From Chromatium okenii (GTDB lineage Bacteria; Pseudomonadota; Gammaproteobacteria; Chromatiales; Chromatiaceae): a stretch of 64,000 nucleotides of DNA. Every line of letters begins with the position of its first letter. Positions within the stretch are counted from its first letter, which is position 1. This document shows, piece by piece, positions 41,899 through 52,643 of this stretch. The stretch is taken from NCBI RefSeq assembly GCF_002958735.1, contig NZ_PPGH01000037.1, positions 372,001 through 436,000 of the forward strand, written 5' to 3'. A model generated the notes under the pieces. The model searched no databases. It was not told where the DNA came from and saw only the letters and a program-made list of their open reading frames with translations. Position numbers and translations under genes: made by a program.

Positions 41899-41914
41899 CA
41901 GCGTGATCACGCTG
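41899..41914. promoter_or_regulatory. 16-bp perfect palindrome in the fnr leader
   Basis: CAGCGTGATCACGCTG is perfectly self-complementary and sits about 30 bases before the GTG start of fnr, between the possible FNR box and the ribosome-binding site AAAGGAAAG. It would suit a dimeric repressor. The regulator is unknown. Confidence 0.45.
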
Positions 41915-41944
41915 CCACTGTCAATACCAAAGGAAAGATGTGTC

Positions 41945-42700
41945 GTGAGCCAATTTCAAGTGATCTCGCTAGAGTCCATGCGCATCGCGTGTCGCAATTG
42001 CAGTCTGGTCAACCTGTGTTTACCGATGGGATTAACACCAGATGACGTTGAACGTCTGGACGGTCTCATCAAACACAATCACCCGCTGCATCGCGGGGAT
42101 TATTTATTTCGGCGTGGCGATCACTTTCGGTCGCTGTACATCGTCAAAACTGGCGCAGTAAAAACCTTTGCTCCCAGCCCCGAAGGTGGCGAGCAAGTGC
42201 TGGGCTTTCATTTACCCGGCGAGATCATTGGTCTCGATGCGATTGCTCGCGCCTGTCACATCAGTTCCGCTAAGGTCTTGGAAACCTCAGCGATTTGTGA
42301 AATTTCGTTTGCGAAACTCGAAACGCTCACCGCGATTACCGCCAGCCTGCAACATCAGATGTATCGGCTATTGAGTCAGGAAATCGGTCAAAACACCGAG
42401 ATGCTGCTGCTGCTCGGCAGGAAAAATGCCGAGGCGCGACTGGCCAGCTTTTTATTGAACTTGTCGCAGCGGTTACGACGGCGCGGACTCTCGCCCTCGG
42501 ATTTTTATCTCAGCATGTCGCGGCATGAAATCGGCAGTTATCTCGGCTTGGCGGTGGAAACCGTCAGTCGCGTTCTCACGCGCTTTCAGGACGACAACAT
42601 GATCCGCGTTGATCGTAAACACATTGAATTGCTGAACTTTTCAGCATTGATGGCGTTGTGCGATGGCGGCGGTCAACATCGCCAACAGCAGCGTACTTAA
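41945..42700 (+). CDS. fnr: FNR/ANR-type oxygen-sensing transcription regulator
   Basis: 251 residues from the GTG at 41945 (site AAAGGAAAG upstream). The N-terminus CRNCSLVNLC supplies three cluster cysteines and ARACHIS the fourth, so a [4Fe-4S] oxygen sensor is expected. A cNMP-binding-like beta roll (about 45-130) and dimer helix are followed by the helix-turn-helix MSRHEIGSYLGLAVETVSRVL, where E-x-x-S-R matches FNR recognition of TTGAT. It switches genes for low-oxygen life. A CRP role is excluded by the cysteines. Confidence 0.94.
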   Translation: MSQFQVISLESMRIACRNCSLVNLCLPMGLTPDDVERLDGLIKHNHPLHRGDYLFRRGDHFRSLYIVKTGAVKTFAPSPEGGEQVLGFHLPGEIIGLDAIARACHISSAKVLETSAICEISFAKLETLTAITASLQHQMYRLLSQEIGQNTEMLLLLGRKNAEARLASFLLNLSQRLRRRGLSPSDFYLSMSRHEIGSYLGLAVETVSRVLTRFQDDNMIRVDRKHIELLNFSALMALCDGGGQHRQQQRT

Positions 42701-42766
42701 CATGAATGGATTCTGGATCACGTTGCTGGCGCTGGGACGACGAGCCTAATCATTAAAATTTGGGCG

Positions 42767-43381
42767 ATGCGCCGCCGTGCTAAACGCGCTGCGTATATTC
42801 GCAGCTATGCTTTTCCACCCGGATTACTCGACCGTTTTGCAGCGCACTATCCGCAATTAAATGCCAGAGAACGACATTTGGTTGCTCGCGCTTTGCGGCA
42901 ATTCTTTATTGCTTATCTCAATAGCGGGCGGCAATTCGTTTCTATGCCTTCGCAAGTCGCCGATGCACTCTGGCATGAATTCATTTTATACACGCGCCAT
43001 TACCAAGCCTTTTGTCGGCGAGCATTTGGACGCTTTTTACATCACACGCCAGCGGTGGTTCTCAGCGCCAATCGCCAAAATAATGCCGGATTACGCCGCG
43101 TGTGGTGGCAATGCTGCCGTGATGAAAAATTGAATCCACGCAGCAGTGAACGTTTACCATTGCTGTTCGCACTGGATGAAAAACTCGGCATCGAAAACGG
43201 TTTTTATTACGCGCTAGATTGCATTGGTTTACAATCAAATAATGGCGTTAACGTGCATTGCGTGGGTGATTTTACGAGCACTGATTTCGATGGTTCACTT
43301 GATGGGCTGGGTGATTTCTTTGGCGGCGATGGTGATAGCGATGGTGGTGATGGATGCGGCGGTGGTTGCGGGGGCGATTGA
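42767..43381 (+). CDS. Glycine-rich-domain (DUF1399-like) protein with Cys/Gly tail
   Basis: 204 residues. The core reads SMPSQVADALWHEFILYTRHYQAFCRRAFGRFLHHTP, the W-H-x-F ... Y-x-x-F-C pattern of the glycine-rich domain family. The C-terminus is a low-complexity run of Gly, Asp and Cys (GDGDSDGGDGCGGGCGGD) that could bind metal. No signal peptide or membrane span is seen. No clear ribosome-binding site is visible. The function is unknown. Confidence 0.75.
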   Translation: MRRRAKRAAYIRSYAFPPGLLDRFAAHYPQLNARERHLVARALRQFFIAYLNSGRQFVSMPSQVADALWHEFILYTRHYQAFCRRAFGRFLHHTPAVVLSANRQNNAGLRRVWWQCCRDEKLNPRSSERLPLLFALDEKLGIENGFYYALDCIGLQSNNGVNVHCVGDFTSTDFDGSLDGLGDFFGGDGDSDGGDGCGGGCGGD

Positions 43382-43422
43382 ATAATAGAAAAATTGGCAG
43401 CAGGCAGTAGGAAAATCGGTGA

Positions 43423-44609
<1,187 letters not shown>

Positions 44610-44662
44610 AATACGACCTAAATGAAATGTGCTGTTCTAAAGTTAAGATGCTAGCTGGGTGA

Positions 44663-44694
44663 TTCACAGCTGTCCAAGCGTCTCGGTATACAAT
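44663..44694 (+). promoter_or_regulatory. Candidate purM promoter
   Basis: TTCACA (44663-44668) and TATACAAT (44687-44694), 18 bases apart, resemble a sigma-70 promoter about 40 bases before the purM ATG. No PurR operator was recognised. Confidence 0.4.
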
Positions 44695-44734
44695 CGGCCA
44701 TTCGCCACTTCATTCGGAACTAATCATCGCCGTC

Positions 44735-45802
44735 ATGCCAGATTCTCGTCCTCTTTCTCTCAATTATCGTGATGCCGGTGTTGACATCGACGCCGGAGCA
44801 CGTTTAGTCGAACGCATTAAACCACTCGCGGCTGCCACCATGCGCCCCGGCGTTCTCACTGGACTCGGTGGTTTTGGCGCACTGTTTGAATTACCACTGG
44901 CGAATTATCGCCAACCGGTGCTGGTGTCAGGCACCGACGGCGTGGGAACCAAACTGAAGCTGGCGCTGGAACTGGGACGACACGACAGCATCGGCATTGA
45001 TCTGGTCGCCATGTGCGCCAACGATATTTTGGTTAGTGGCGCCGAACCGCTGTTTTTCCTCGATTATTACGCCACTGGGCAATTGGATGTCGAAGTCGCA
45101 GCGGCAGTCATCAGCGGCATCGCGCAGGGCTGCACATTAGCGGGCTGCGCCTTGACCGGCGGCGAAACAGCGGAAATGCCCGGCATGTATCACGCAGGCG
45201 AATACGATCTCGCTGGCTTTTGCGTCGGCATTGCGGAAAAAGCAGATTTGATCGTGCCGGAGCGCGTCACCGTCGGCGATGTGCTGATTGGGCTGGCATC
45301 TTCTGGGGCGCATTCCAACGGTTATTCCTTGATTCGCAAAGTGATTGCCGTCAGCGGCGCAGATTTAGCCGAGCCGTTTGATGGCGCGACGCTCGGCGAA
45401 CGGCTGCTCGCGCCGACGCGGATTTACGTCCGCTCGGTGCTGCCATTAACCCGCAGTCTCAAAATACACGCGCTGGCGCACATCACCGGCGGCGGCTTGA
45501 CCGAAAACCTGCCGCGAGTGTTGCCGCCGGGCACACGAGCGCAGCTTGATCTCACTGCGTGGTCACGTCCGGCAGTGTTTGATTGGTTGCAAATGCAGGG
45601 CGGCATTACCGCGATGGAAATGTTGCGCACCTTCAATTGCGGCATCGGCATGATCGTCTGCGTGGCCGCAGAAGATGCCGATACCGCGCTGGCGCAGTTG
45701 CAGGCAGCCGGCGAAACGGCATGGCGCATCGGGCATATCGAAGCAGAAGCGCCGAATGTTGCGCCAAGCGTGGTGTATTGCGACGGAGCTGCGCATGGCT
45801 AA
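44735..45802 (+). CDS. purM: Phosphoribosylformylglycinamidine cyclo-ligase
   Basis: 355 residues. Fifth step of purine synthesis, forming AIR. Motifs: [63 protein letters not shown] and [13 protein letters not shown]. The frame is intact and the stop overlaps the purN start by eight bases, the standard purMN pair. Confidence 0.97.
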   Translation: MPDSRPLSLNYRDAGVDIDAGARLVERIKPLAAATMRPGVLTGLGGFGALFELPLANYRQPVLVSGTDGVGTKLKLALELGRHDSIGIDLVAMCANDILVSGAEPLFFLDYYATGQLDVEVAAAVISGIAQGCTLAGCALTGGETAEMPGMYHAGEYDLAGFCVGIAEKADLIVPERVTVGDVLIGLASSGAHSNGYSLIRKVIAVSGADLAEPFDGATLGERLLAPTRIYVRSVLPLTRSLKIHALAHITGGGLTENLPRVLPPGTRAQLDLTAWSRPAVFDWLQMQGGITAMEMLRTFNCGIGMIVCVAAEDADTALAQLQAAGETAWRIGHIEAEAPNVAPSVVYCDGAAHG

Positions 45803-46430
45803 ATTGCGCGTGGTGGTGCTGATTTCCGGCAGCGGCAGCAATTTGCAGGCATTGCTTGACGCGCAGATTGCGCACCTCGAAATCGTGGCCGTCATCAGCA
45901 ACGAGCCAAAGGCTTTTGGTTTGGAGCGGGCGCAGCAGGCGAACATTGCCAGCGCAGTGCTGAATCATCGGAATTATGCCGACCGCGCCAGCTATGATGC
46001 TGATTTACAACAGTTGATTGATCAATACGCGCCGGATTTGGTCGTGCTGGCTGGGTTTATGCGGATTCTGACTGCGACCTTGGTTGAGCATTACCGAGGT
46101 CGAATGCTCAATATCCATCCGTCATTGCTGCCGAAATTTCAAGGATTACACACCCACGAGCGGGCGCTGGCCGCCAGAGAAACAGAGCACGGCGCGAGTG
46201 TGCATTTTGTGACTGCCGAACTCGACGGCGGGCCGGTGATTGCGCAGGTGCGCGTGCCGGTGCTGCCGAATGATGATGCAGAAACGTTGGGCGCACGGGT
46301 GCTGGCGCAGGAACACCGGCTTTATCCGACGACGGTGCGCTGGTTTGCCGAAAAGCGGCTGGCGCTGGGCGCGGATGGACGAGCGTGGTTGGATGGTGCG
46401 CCGCTGCTGCATCCGCAAATTTTGCTGTAA
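45795..46430 (+). CDS. purN: Phosphoribosylglycinamide formyltransferase
   Basis: 211 residues from the ATG at 45795 ([21 protein letters not shown]). An upstream in-frame start lies inside purM and is rejected. Conserved sites: [10 protein letters not shown], the catalytic [20 protein letters not shown] and [19 protein letters not shown]. It transfers formyl from 10-formyl-THF to GAR, in the same pathway as purM. Confidence 0.97.
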   Translation: MAKLRVVVLISGSGSNLQALLDAQIAHLEIVAVISNEPKAFGLERAQQANIASAVLNHRNYADRASYDADLQQLIDQYAPDLVVLAGFMRILTATLVEHYRGRMLNIHPSLLPKFQGLHTHERALAARETEHGASVHFVTAELDGGPVIAQVRVPVLPNDDAETLGARVLAQEHRLYPTTVRWFAEKRLALGADGRAWLDGAPLLHPQILL

Positions 46431-46466
46431 TTCACTGTTATTCAAGGTCATTTCTGATTGAGTGCA

Positions 46467-47507
46467 ATGCGTTTTTCTCGTTCTGATTTTCACTACGACC
46501 TCCCTCCTGAGTTGATCGCCCAACACCCGCTGCCCGAACGCGGCGGGTCACGGCTGCTGGTGGTGGAACATTCCGCCGCAGCTCTCCGCGATCTGCAATT
46601 TGCCGATTTACCACAACTGCTGCGTCCCCACGATTTGCTGGTGTTCAACAACACTCGCGTCATGCGGGCGCGATTGTTTGGGCGCAAATCCAGCGGCGGG
46701 CGCGTGGAACTGCTGATTGAGCGCGTATTAACGCCGCACATCGCACTGGCGCACCTCCGCGCCAGCAAAGCGCCAGCGGCAGGTTCAACGCTGCTGATCG
46801 ACGGCGTCACGCTGCAAGTGCTGGGGCGCGAGGGCGCGTTATTTCAGTTGCAGTCGCCAGAACTGGCGTTTGCGGAATTGATGGCGCACCACGGACACAT
46901 TCCCCTGCCACCCTACATTCAGCGCCCGGACACTGCCGCCGATGAAGCGCGTTATCAAACGCTGTACGCCAGTCGTGAAGGCGCAGTCGCCGCGCCAACT
47001 GCGGGTTTACATTTCGATGCTGCGATGTTGCAGCGTTTGGATGCGCTCGGCGTGACGCGAGCAGAAGTGACGCTGCATGTCGGCGCTGGCACGTTTCAGC
47101 CGGTGCGCGTCGATGATTTAGATCAACACGAAATGCACGCCGAATGGTTGGAAGTGACGGCGCAACTGTGTGCACAGATTGCGGCGACCCGGCAAGTTGG
47201 CGGGCGCGTGATTGCGGTGGGCACCACCTCGGTGCGCAGTCTGGAAACTGCGGCGGCGAGCGGTGAACTCAAACCGTATTGCGGTGATAGTCGGTTGTTT
47301 ATTCGACCGGGTTATCAATTTCAAGTAGTTGACGCGATACTCACTAATTTTCATCTGCCGGAATCGACATTATTGATGTTAGTTGCGGCATTTACGGGTT
47401 ACGACGCCATGATGAATGCCTATCGTCATGCCGTTGCAGAGCACTATCGTTTCTTCAGTTACGGCGATGCGATGTTCCTTCCGGGCAGGTCAGCCAGATT
47501 AAAATAA
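46467..47507 (+). CDS. queA: S-adenosylmethionine:tRNA ribosyltransferase-isomerase
   Basis: 346 residues from the ATG at 46467 ([21 protein letters not shown]). Makes epoxyqueuosine in tRNA. Visible motifs: [26 protein letters not shown] [35 protein letters not shown] and [10 protein letters not shown]. tgt for the preceding step is at 11.4 kb rather than adjacent. Confidence 0.96.
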   Translation: MRFSRSDFHYDLPPELIAQHPLPERGGSRLLVVEHSAAALRDLQFADLPQLLRPHDLLVFNNTRVMRARLFGRKSSGGRVELLIERVLTPHIALAHLRASKAPAAGSTLLIDGVTLQVLGREGALFQLQSPELAFAELMAHHGHIPLPPYIQRPDTAADEARYQTLYASREGAVAAPTAGLHFDAAMLQRLDALGVTRAEVTLHVGAGTFQPVRVDDLDQHEMHAEWLEVTAQLCAQIAATRQVGGRVIAVGTTSVRSLETAAASGELKPYCGDSRLFIRPGYQFQVVDAILTNFHLPESTLLMLVAAFTGYDAMMNAYRHAVAEHYRFFSYGDAMFLPGRSARLK

Positions 47508-47618
47508 CAATAAGCCTTCTTGACATTTATTTAGAATCGCATAAATTAGAAATAGACGCGGTCATTCTTAACCACGTCATGTTCAAACACCCTTAATCCA
47601 TTTTTAGGAGTATCGCTC

Positions 47619-48026
47619 GTGGAGTACGCTAATCTTAGTCTTGAAGAACTGAAGCGCCTGCGTGATGAAACCGAGAACAGACAGGCTGAACTCAATCGTC
47701 TTCTCGAAGAACGTCGTCAAGCTGGCAAGGACAATGTCATCCAGCAGATTCGTGATATTATTGAAGGCAATGGCTATTCGTATGACGACATCACGCCATT
47801 CATCGCACCCAAAAAGCGTCGTGGTAGAGGGCCAGCTAAAAAACACTCTACTGCCACCCGTCAATACACCCATTACGTTGATCCAGAGAATGCCAAGCAC
47901 ATTTATGTGCGCGGCGTTTTACCACGCTGGATGAAACAAAAGATGCAGGAGCAGGGCTACGATCCGCGCTCTAAAGCCGATCGTGAAGTATTCAAAGCGA
48001 ATTCGCTAAAAGCGGTTCTGGTTTGA
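47619..48026 (+). CDS. H-NS family nucleoid protein
   Basis: 135 residues from the GTG at 47619, with AGGAG eight bases upstream. The N-terminal half is a coiled coil (LSLEELKRLRDETENRQAELNRLLEE), then a basic linker with AT-hook-like KKRRGRGPAKK. The C-terminal H-NS-type DNA-binding region is HYVDPENAKHIYVRGVLPRWMKQ. It would coat AT-rich DNA and silence horizontally gained genes. The exact subgroup cannot be told. Confidence 0.82.
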   Translation: MEYANLSLEELKRLRDETENRQAELNRLLEERRQAGKDNVIQQIRDIIEGNGYSYDDITPFIAPKKRRGRGPAKKHSTATRQYTHYVDPENAKHIYVRGVLPRWMKQKMQEQGYDPRSKADREVFKANSLKAVLV

Positions 48027-48256
48027 CGCTCTTCAGAACGCTTTAACCTGTTTGACTCCCCCGTTTTGTCGTCATGATTTTGGATAATCGATAAAGCGGG
48101 GTATTCGATCGAAATTGGTGTTGGCGTTGCTAGCTTTTGAATGGAACATTGCTTACACTGCACTTCTCGCATCACCCGGTCGATGCGTCGTTTTGTGGCT
48201 GAATTCCTTTTATTTTCAGGCATCAACCCCAACACAATTCCCTCTTTTCCGCCTAG

Positions 48257-48290
48257 ACCGGCCTCAGTAAATACATTGGGTTAGGCCGGT
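48257..48290 (+). promoter_or_regulatory. Hairpin in the rhlE leader
   Basis: ACCGGCCT (48257-48264) and AGGCCGGT (48283-48290) form an 8-bp GC-rich stem with an 18-base loop. It ends a few bases before the ribosome-binding site CAGGAG and 14 bases before the ATG. It could cover the start at low temperature or act as an attenuator. The remainder of the 277-bp gap after the H-NS gene shows nothing recognisable. Confidence 0.45.
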
Positions 48291-48303
48291 TTCAGGAGCT
48301 TTC

Positions 48304-49596
48304 ATGTCATTTGATTCACTCGGCTTACGAGCCGATTTGTTGCGTGCTGTAGCAACGCAGCGTTATGGTCGTCCGACCCCAATCCAATCTCAAGCAATTC
48401 CCGTTATTCTTGCCGGCCATGATTTACTTGCTGGCGCTCAAACTGGCACCGGTAAAACCGCCGCTTTCGTATTACCCTTACTCCAGTTATTAGCTGAAAA
48501 AGGTCATCCGCAGCGTCATCCCCGCGCATTAATTTTAACGCCAACCCGTGAGCTTGCGGCGCAGATTGGTGAGCGCGTTCATGCTTATGGTATTCACTTA
48601 TCACTGCGTTCAACCGTGATTTTCGGTGGCGTTGGAATGCAACCGCAAATCAATCAACTGCGGCGCGGCGTGGATATTTTAGTTGCCACGCCCGGACGTT
48701 TGCTTGATCACGCTGGACAACATACGCTGGATTTATCGCGGATTGAAATTCTAGTACTTGACGAAGCTGATCGAATGCTCGACATGGGATTTATTCACGA
48801 TGTACGACGCATTATCAATCTATTACCAGAACGGCGCCAGAATCTGCTCTTTTCTGCCACCTATTCTGACGACATGCGGCGTTTTTCTGATAATCTGCTC
48901 CAGCGTCCGAAATTGATCGAAGTGGCGCGACGGAATACTGCGGCAGAGACGGTTATTCAAACTGCCTATCCAGTTGATAAAGCGCGAAAACGCGATTTGT
49001 TAGCACATCTTTTTCATCGTGAAGACTGGCAGCAGGTGTTAGTTTTTACGCGCACTAAAGCCGGCGCAAATCGCTTGGCGGAGCATCTTGGACGCGAAGG
49101 TATTGCGGCCACTGCAATTCATGGGAATAAAAGCCAAGCGGCGCGAACACGGGCACTTGATGAATTCAAACGTGGTGCAGTGCGAGCGTTGGTAGCGACG
49201 GATATTGCTGCGCGTGGTTTGGATATTGCGCAGTTGCCGCAGGTGGTGAATTTCGAGCTGCCGAACGTGGCTGAAGATTATGTGCACCGCATTGGACGCA
49301 CTGGACGCGCTGGCGCTGGTGGGCAGGCGTTGTCGCTGGTGAGCCATGATGAAATGGTGTTGCTGAAAGGCATTCAGCGGCTGCTCGGACGGCAGATCAC
49401 GCTGAATCCAGTGGTGGGTTTTGAGCCGTCATTGACACCACCGCCCAATGATCCTGAACCCGGCGAACGGCGACGCGGGAGCCATGTCGCGGCGAGCGCA
49501 GCACCTCGGCGAGCGACTCCCAGTCCTCGTACTGGACAAGGATCGCGGCGTGATGGACAGCGTTCGCGCACAGCTTCACCGCGCAAACCCACTTAA
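48304..49596 (+). CDS. rhlE: DEAD-box RNA helicase, RhlE type
   Basis: 430 residues. All DEAD motifs are present in order: Q motif ([14 protein letters not shown] ... TPIQ), [46 protein letters not shown], then [24 protein letters not shown] and [10 protein letters not shown]. The C-terminal tail is Arg/Ser/Pro-rich, as in RhlE. It unwinds RNA in ribosome assembly or decay. A short RRM protein follows, and such pairs are often cold-induced. The frame is intact. Confidence 0.94.
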   Translation: MSFDSLGLRADLLRAVATQRYGRPTPIQSQAIPVILAGHDLLAGAQTGTGKTAAFVLPLLQLLAEKGHPQRHPRALILTPTRELAAQIGERVHAYGIHLSLRSTVIFGGVGMQPQINQLRRGVDILVATPGRLLDHAGQHTLDLSRIEILVLDEADRMLDMGFIHDVRRIINLLPERRQNLLFSATYSDDMRRFSDNLLQRPKLIEVARRNTAAETVIQTAYPVDKARKRDLLAHLFHREDWQQVLVFTRTKAGANRLAEHLGREGIAATAIHGNKSQAARTRALDEFKRGAVRALVATDIAARGLDIAQLPQVVNFELPNVAEDYVHRIGRTGRAGAGGQALSLVSHDEMVLLKGIQRLLGRQITLNPVVGFEPSLTPPPNDPEPGERRRGSHVAASAAPRRATPSPRTGQGSRRDGQRSRTASPRKPT

Positions 49597-49740
49597 ACTG
49601 CGTTGTTTCAGCAGTGCTGATAGTATGGCCTGCGAATGTCGTCTCCAGCGGTTGGAGACACAGACTGTCGAATCAGTTGTGCATTGATTTTTCGACCGTT
49701 CTCTTTCTCTTCAATGCGCGTTCCATGGAAATTGAATTTG

Positions 49741-50013
49741 ATGAATATCTATGTTGGCAACCTTGCCTACGGCGTGACCCAAGAGGAATTGCGTGACGCC
49801 TTCGGTGCTTACGGCGATATCTCCAGCGTGAACCTGATCACTGACAAGTTCACTGGTGATTCCAAAGGGTTTGGCTTCGTCGAAATGCCGAATAACGCCG
49901 AGGCGGATGCCGCGATCAAGGGCTTAAACGAAACTCCGCTGAAAGGTCGTAACCTGAAAGTCAATCAGGCCAAGCCACGCGGGGAACGTCCTTCCCGTGG
50001 ACCGCGCTGGTAA
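49741..50013 (+). CDS. Small RRM RNA-binding protein
   Basis: 90 residues from the ATG at 49741 (MNIYVGNLAYGV). One RRM with RNP2 IYVGNL and RNP1 KGFGFVEM, and a short Arg/Gly/Pro tail (PRGERPSRGPRW). Similar proteins occur in cyanobacteria and proteobacteria and are often cold-responsive. It follows rhlE, with 144 bases between, and ends in a clear terminator. Confidence 0.93.
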   Translation: MNIYVGNLAYGVTQEELRDAFGAYGDISSVNLITDKFTGDSKGFGFVEMPNNAEADAAIKGLNETPLKGRNLKVNQAKPRGERPSRGPRW

Positions 50014-50058
50014 AAACGCCTTCTGCTAGGGCGCGGGTTTTGCCCTAACATTTGATCG

Positions 50059-50095
50059 ATGCCGTCAACAGTGCCTCACCGTTGACGGCATTTTT
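50059..50095 (+). terminator. Rho-independent terminator of the RRM gene
   Basis: Stem ATGCCGTCAAC / GTTGACGGCAT with an 11-base loop, followed by TTTT. It lies about 45 bases after the stop codon. Confidence 0.88.
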
Positions 50096-50120
50096 CTGTC
50101 CGCTGTCCTGCCATACTGAA

Positions 50121-50980
50121 ATGCCTATGTTGCCGCATTCCACTTTGCATCCTGCTTCCCAAGCACTAGAACAGCTCAACGCCGAACATATTCACGCCGC
50201 TTTATCGACCGCCGGACAAGCGATGCTGGCGCATCTCGTTTGTCATGAGCAACTGGATTCAACCAACGCCGAATTGCTGCGCCAAGCTGCGGCAGGTGCA
50301 CCTTCACCAGCCGCTTGTCTCGCCGAACGCCAAACTGCGGGGCGCGGACGGCGTGGTCGGGAATGGGTCTCGCCTTTTGGTAATCTGTATCTATCGTTGC
50401 TATGGCGATCTCCATTACCCGCCGCAGCGCTCGGTGGCACAAGTTTGGTCGCTGGCGCAGTCACGACAGAAGTTTTGCAGGCATTGGGAGCGCAACATCT
50501 CAGTCTTAAATGGCCGAATGATCTGCTATGGCACGGGCAAAAATTAGCCGGGCTGCTGTTGGAAGTCGGCGCAAAATCATCGACCACCAGCACACTCGTC
50601 ATTGGCATTGGCATCAACCTTCTGACAAGCGCAACGAAAACGGCTTCATCGACCAACCTTGGACGGCGTTGGATCAGGTGCTCGGCGGACAATCAGTCAA
50701 CCGCAATCTGCTTGCAGCACAACTACTTGATGCGTTATTGCCAGCGTTGGCGCGTTATGAACAGACCGGGCTGGCACCGTTTCTCGACCGCTGGCGCGTT
50801 TTCGATCAATGGCTGGGGCAGCCGGTGCAACTGCGCTGCGGCGACCGGCAGATCATCGGCATTTATGCTGGAATTGCTAATGATGGTGCGCTGCGTTTAG
50901 ACACGATAGACGGTTTACAACAATTTCATGCTGGCGAAGTGAGTTTGCGCAGCATCGCACCGCACACTAATACTGAATAA
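50121..50980 (+). CDS. birA: Biotin-[acetyl-CoA-carboxylase] ligase BirA, monofunctional (frame broken once)
   Basis: Biotin loop AGRGRRGREWVSPFGNLYLSL, then LKWPNDLLWHGQKLAGLLLE and IGIGINL, and the C-terminal SH3-like domain (WLGQPVQLRCGDRQIIGIYAGI). A one-base loss near 50640 splits the gene. Repair gives 286 residues. There is no N-terminal winged helix, so it is a ligase without the biotin-repressor function. The start is the ATG at 50121; the open frame further upstream runs into the terminator. Confidence 0.88.
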
Positions 50981-51037
50981 CTGCCTCTAGTATGTTTTAA
51001 TAAAATCAATTGATTATATTTTAAGCGCATTATTTCT

Positions 51038-52509
51038 ATGAAGATTGAAACCGCTCCGAAAAATCTCGACGAATGGGTCGCATTGATTTGCGAACAAGAA
51101 ATGCCGGTTTTCGATATGACCGCTCGCAAAGTCATTGCGTTTACCAGCGATGAATTAGCGCCGATTTCGGAATTAGCCAACGTCATTTTGCGCGATGCAG
51201 CGTTGACTGCTCGCGTATTGAAATTGGCAAATTCTGTATTTTATAACCCAATGGGCGTGAGCATCAGCACCATTACCCGTTCCGTCGTGGTGCTGGGATT
51301 TAATGCAGTGCGTGATATTTGTTTAGCCGTGCGCTTAATTGATGCACTGGTTAAGGGCGCAGCACGCGAACGATTAGGACACGAGCTGGCGCTGGCGCTA
51401 CACACCGCCACACAAGCACGGGCGCTGGCAAAAAATGACAAATCTTCGGAAGAAATCTTTATTGCTGCATTGTTAATGCGCGTCGGCGAAATGGCGTTTT
51501 GGTGTTATAGCGATGAAGTCGGCGAAATGCTGATGCAGCTATACAATCAACCCGGAATGACGCAGGAGCGTGCACAGGAACAAATTCTGGGGTTTCGTCT
51601 CAGTCAACTCAGTCGCCGTTTAATTCAAGAATGGCAATTAACCGAACTATTGCAACGCGCATTAGCCAACCTATACAGGCTGATGAACGCTTGCATACCA
51701 TTCGTTTAGGTCAACAGATTGCGCGTTGTGCTGAGGGTCCCGGCTGGCAATCACCAGAAATGACGCAGCTAATACAACGCATTGCTAAATTAACTGAACG
51801 CACATTGGATGAAACGCGAATTAATTTATATCAAGAAGCGCGAGTAGCCAAACAATTGGCATCTGATCTTGGAGCAGATTTTGCGATAAAACATATTCCA
51901 TCGCCAGATGCAGTCATTCGTGGTGAAGAAGAGCAATTTACTAAAGCAAAATCCTTAGCAAGTAAAGGCATTCCTGATGGCTCGCTGCGCGTTAAAATTT
52001 TGCGGGAATTAGGCGTAGTTCTCGATGCCGGTCAATGTGATTTTAATATCATTATGGAATTGGTTTTAGAGGGAATCTATCGCGGTATCGGTGTCGATCG
52101 CGTGGTCTTTGCGCTCAGTTCACCGGACAAAAGAATACTTAAAGCGAAATATGCGCTGGGCGAAGATCAAGAAGAAGTGATTAAAGGTTTTCAATTTATC
52201 CGTTCGCCAACTGCGCCTGATTTATTATTTCAAACCATGGATCGCAAATTGCCGCGCTGGATTACCGAGAAAGATTATGATGTGTATAAACAATTGATTC
52301 CAAACGGCTTAAAGCAATTAGTAGGCTATACACCATTCATGCTTGCGCCAATTGTCGTGCATCATCAGTGCATTGGTTTATTTTATGCTGACCGCGCATT
52401 AAGCAATCATCCACTGGATGCCACCTGCTTTGATGATTTCAAGCATTTTGTACATCAAGCAAATATCGGAATTGGTCTTGGCGCATTGCGTCCACGGCAA
52501 AAAACCTAA
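51038..52509 (+). CDS. HDOD-domain signalling protein with GAF-like C-terminus (frame broken once)
   Basis: The N-terminal HDOD domain (about residues 10-215) has LANVILRDAALTARVLKLANSVFYNP and TRSVVVLGFNAVRDI, the family signature. The C-terminal part (VKILRELGVVLDAGQCDFNIIMELVLEGIYRGIGVDRVVFAL ... YTPFMLAPIVVHHQCIGLFYADR) resembles a GAF domain. A one-base loss near 51670 splits it; repair gives 490 residues. HDOD proteins often act in motility, cell-cycle or second-messenger control. No enzyme active site is seen. Confidence 0.85.
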
Positions 52510-52643
52510 CCGCTATTTTTTAATTTAACGCAACGACAAATTTTAGAATTTATCTCTGACGTTGTGATGCTTTTAAGCTGGGCGCTAAATGTAGATTAAG
52601 CGGTTATGATGACGGTTTAATTATTCAAACTGCATTCATCGCC

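Noticed and set aside
47957..48235. A 92-codon open frame on the - strand after the H-NS gene
   Set aside because: It overlaps the 3' end of the H-NS gene, has no good ribosome-binding site and no recognisable motif.
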